DNA from: Axinella damicornis
Lineage: Eukaryota; Porifera; Demospongiae; Axinellida; Axinellidae
Length of the DNA stretch: 64,000 nt
Direction of reading: 5' to 3'
Assembly (NCBI GenBank): GCA_963931865.1
Contig: OZ007506.1
Coordinates: 8,577,438-8,641,437 of the forward strand
The first letter of the stretch is position 1, and every line of letters begins with the position of its first letter. The notes under the pieces were generated by a model. It was not told the origin of the DNA, made no database searches, and saw nothing but the letters and a program-made list of their open reading frames with translations. The translations under genes and the position numbers were made by a program. Shown here in pieces: positions 61,740-64,000 of the stretch.

Positions 61740-62591
61740 TAGTCTATCGAGCTAGACCAAATTTCTCTCGCTCCGGAAGTTGGGGGCGGGGCGTAGGGAA
61801 GAGCGAGAGAAGGTCTAGCAGATGTCATTAGTATGCATGAGGTGCTGACGTAGAACTACTTAGCGGTCACGTTAATTGAACCGCAGTATCTCCACGTGAT
61901 AGAACTTGATCGTAGTTCAGTGCAGTGGCTCGAGGATAGGAGCCCATGGCGTATAGTGAGATGGCTGTTGTTTGTGCGCTATGTAAAGTGCCCAAAGAGC
62001 GCTATCGATTACGGGAGGGGATGCAGAACGGAGGTGGGCCGACGGAGTTGTATCGCCAACTGAAACCAGTTGTTGATGATTTAGCTACCTGCAAGACTGT
62101 GTTCCGAGGTCGTGTGTGTGTCTTGCCGAGGCAGCATACTCAAAGCCGCGAAACAGAAAGAGCGCTTTGAATGCTCCAGGAAAGAGCTTGTTCAGAAGCT
62201 ACACAAAAGTTCCTCTGTGCCCGCTTGCAACACGAAACGAGCCGAAGCCACAGTGAGAACTCCGCGTAGCTCGGGCTTTATTCTTTCATAGCCCATGTGA
62301 CCGTAGTCCTTCCTCCACAGCACGGGTAACAAGCGATGGGTTAGTTGATATTTCAGCTATTCAAGTCTTGAACAACGCCATTGTCCGATCAGCAAAACTC
62401 ACAACTGTTCACAACTACTTAGCGAACGCATAATTTGCACGTGTTACTACTGACCGAAAATCGCTCAGTAGAATCTGATTGGTCGGTACCTCATGCATAC
62501 TAATGACATCTGCTAGACCTTCTCTCGCTCTTCCCTACGCCCCGCCCCCAACTTCCGGAGCGAGAGAAATTTGGTCTAGCTCGATAGACTA
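61740..62591. mobile_element. Mutator-like non-autonomous element, 9-bp target duplication
   Basis: Terminal repeats of about 102 bp begin TAGTCTATCGAGCTAGACCA and are almost perfect complements. GCACTGCAC is duplicated at 61731-61739 and 62592-62600; 9 bp is the Mutator-like length. 852 bp, no MULE transposase. It carries the open frame at 61946-62170. Confidence 0.82.
61946..62170 (+). CDS. Small open frame carried inside the Mutator-like element
   Basis: 74 residues, MAYSEMAVVCALCKVPKERY onward, with one C-x2-C near the start and VVDDLATCKTVFRGRVC later. It looks more protein-like than random, and Mutator-like elements are known to capture host gene fragments, so it may be captured exon sequence. 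The family is not recognised. The frame ends inside the element with no splice signal that I can support. Confidence 0.35.
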   Translation: MAYSEMAVVCALCKVPKERYRLREGMQNGGGPTELYRQLKPVVDDLATCKTVFRGRVCVLPRQHTQSRETERAL

Positions 62592-63254
62592 GCACTGCAC
62601 CTGTGTATCAGAACAGATATTGGCTGTCCAGAAGTTTAGCTACAAAGTGATGCCTTCCACATGTGAATCGGAGAAGCGGTTGTTGAGCAATGGCGTCTAA
62701 GATGAGCACGGGAGGACAGAACCAAAAGCGTAATGTTGGGCTTATGGCCTGTTCTCTTCAGAACTCACAACTCTTAGTTACGGCGCAGCAGCTCCTCCAT
62801 TCATCTTAATAGAAAACCTTCCCTGGAACGCCGCTAAGTTCCTGGAGTGTTAATTGCTAGTAGCACAGAACTACAAGTATCCCGCTTACCGCTTCACAAG
62901 GCACTTTTGCCAGTAGTTTCAGCCCCCTGTACTTCAGCCAATGCTGGAATTCCACTTCGTGCCTTGCAACCTCTTCTCTGATTCACACGTGGAAGGATTC
63001 ATTTTGTAGCAAAACTCTAATATCTCAAATCTTTATCTGCTATGCACTAGCACGAGGGCGCAGTGCTTATAAACACTCACCTTAGGTAGCCATTCCCAAT
63101 ACAATTTCAATGGAGCAGTATGGTACGTGATACCATAAGTGGGCGTGTCCATCCGCTCTTGACGTAATCATGCAAGTTCCTCTATACTGTTGAAGTTATA
63201 CAAGTAGCTTCGCTCGCTTCGCTCGCTCAGCTACTTCCCCCTCGTTCGCCAACC

Positions 63255-63660
63255 GTGAGTAATCCGGCGCCGGACAGCTCTCTGTACAGAGCTGCTGCTC
63301 CCCGATTGCGCCCGGCGCCGCCCCCCCGATTGCGTCCGCTTCAGCTGCTGCTCCCCGTTTGCGTCCGCTTCCAGCTGCTGCTCCTCGATTGCGTCCGCTT
63401 CAGCTGCTGCTCCCCGATTGCGTCCGCTTCAACTGCTGCTCCCCGATTGCGTCCGCTGCTCGCCCGATTGCGTCCGCTTAAATTCGACTGCTGCTCCCCG
63501 ATTGCATGCATCCGCTTGCAGCCCCAGCTGGATTCCAGCCCAATGTTCTCGAACATTCTTCGCGGAGTTCGAGGTTCAGTAATAAATTGAAGTACGAAGG
63601 TCGCGCGTCACTATAGTCTAGTCCCGCCCCACGAACATCCCACTTCCGTCATGCACAGAC
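63255..63660. repeat. 29-bp minisatellite unit, inverted relative of 4105-4530
   Basis: Units containing GATTGCGTCCGCTTCAGCTG run from about 63300 to 63500, with the shared unique flank GAAGTACGAAGGTCGCGCGT to CATCCCACTTCC at 63589-63650. Orientation is opposite to 4105-4530. Long open frames across it are repeat artefacts. Confidence 0.8.
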
Positions 63661-64000
63661 AGACACACACACGTTAAAATCTTAATGTATTGATGATGTA
63701 TTGATGGCAGTTTAATGTTCTTGTCGTACTGCTGAGAAACTAAAGAGAAGGTACAGTGAGACTCTGCCTACTACGATCCCCAAACCTTTACCTTCCTGTC
63801 CCCACCCATGCATGAGGGTCACGTTCTGGTCCATGGTCCCACCTGCATGCTGCTTTGAATGTGGTGGAGAGAGTGCATCTCTGGGCAAAGTCCTAGCTAC
63901 CTTTTGACCTCTTTTCTGCCCCCAAGAGTTTAAATTCCATTGCAGATGCACTTGAGCAGGTTATCTAAAGCTGCATGTTGCTAGGGGGATCACAAGCTAT
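63661..64000. other. Window end, no feature supported
   Basis: A minus-strand frame at 63712-63951 is open but has no recognisable motif. Confidence 0.3.

Larger units (their letters stand above)
61551..63182. mobile_element. Composite inverted-repeat element enclosing a MULE-like insertion
   Basis: Left arm about 61551-61739 and right arm about 63058-63182 are imperfect complements (GAACTTGCATGATTA, TGGTACGTGATACCATA-type, CATTCCCAA-ACATTTTCAATGG blocks). The 61740-62591 element interrupts the left side. Confidence 0.55.

Overview
The window looks like intron-rich, repeat-saturated animal DNA. Genes are split by canonical GT/AG introns, several of them kilobases long. Sushi (CCP) and EGF modules sit on separate phase-1 exons, as in metazoan extracellular proteins. 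Nearly every intron carries short inverted-repeat transposons. Lineage cannot be proven without a search; the style of the cysteine-rich receptor genes and the dispersed GCCTCGTTCCCAGGC-type repeats make a marine sponge my best guess (inference only).

Layout. About 0-16.8 kb: the 3' part of an unrecognised plus-strand gene, assembled here from ten exons whose splice phases all agree, with an antisense SET-domain methyltransferase gene (8.8-9.6 kb) nested in one of its introns. 17.8-24.6 kb: receptor-like gene A, with four sushi modules, a cysteine-rich module and a very short hydrophobic last exon; its first sushi exon has been rebuilt by an inverted duplication. 26.8-27.3 kb: a minus-strand VHL-like (von Hippel-Lindau) copy with several disabling changes. 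27.4-28.6 kb: a DNA transposon with 53-bp terminal repeats. 29.8-34.4 kb: a young Ty3/gypsy-type retrotransposon with one open gag-pol frame, inserted into an older fold-back element. 35.6-39.4 kb: three compact, intronless, decayed unrecognised coding regions, one split by a 2-kb hAT transposon with a clean 8-bp target duplication. 39.5-40.2 kb: a PHD-finger gene segment whose finger is interrupted by a small transposon. 40.5-55.8 kb: receptor gene B, from signal peptide through sushi, EGF and cysteine-rich modules to a transmembrane helix and an ITIM-like cytoplasmic tail. 60.2-60.7 kb: a second VHL-like copy with a single nonsense codon. 61.5-63.7 kb: a Mutator-like element and a minisatellite.

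Genes A and B and their 3' flanks, including the two VHL-like copies, are paralogous and share introns and flanking DNA, so a block of roughly 10-15 kb was duplicated and then diverged. Because copy A keeps the empty site of several transposons found in copy B, the pair works as an internal clock. The two receptors have come to differ in their membrane anchor: A ends in a GPI-signal-like tail, B keeps a transmembrane helix and a tyrosine motif. Neither VHL-like copy reads through intact. I saw no convincing tRNA or rRNA gene and no CRISPR array.
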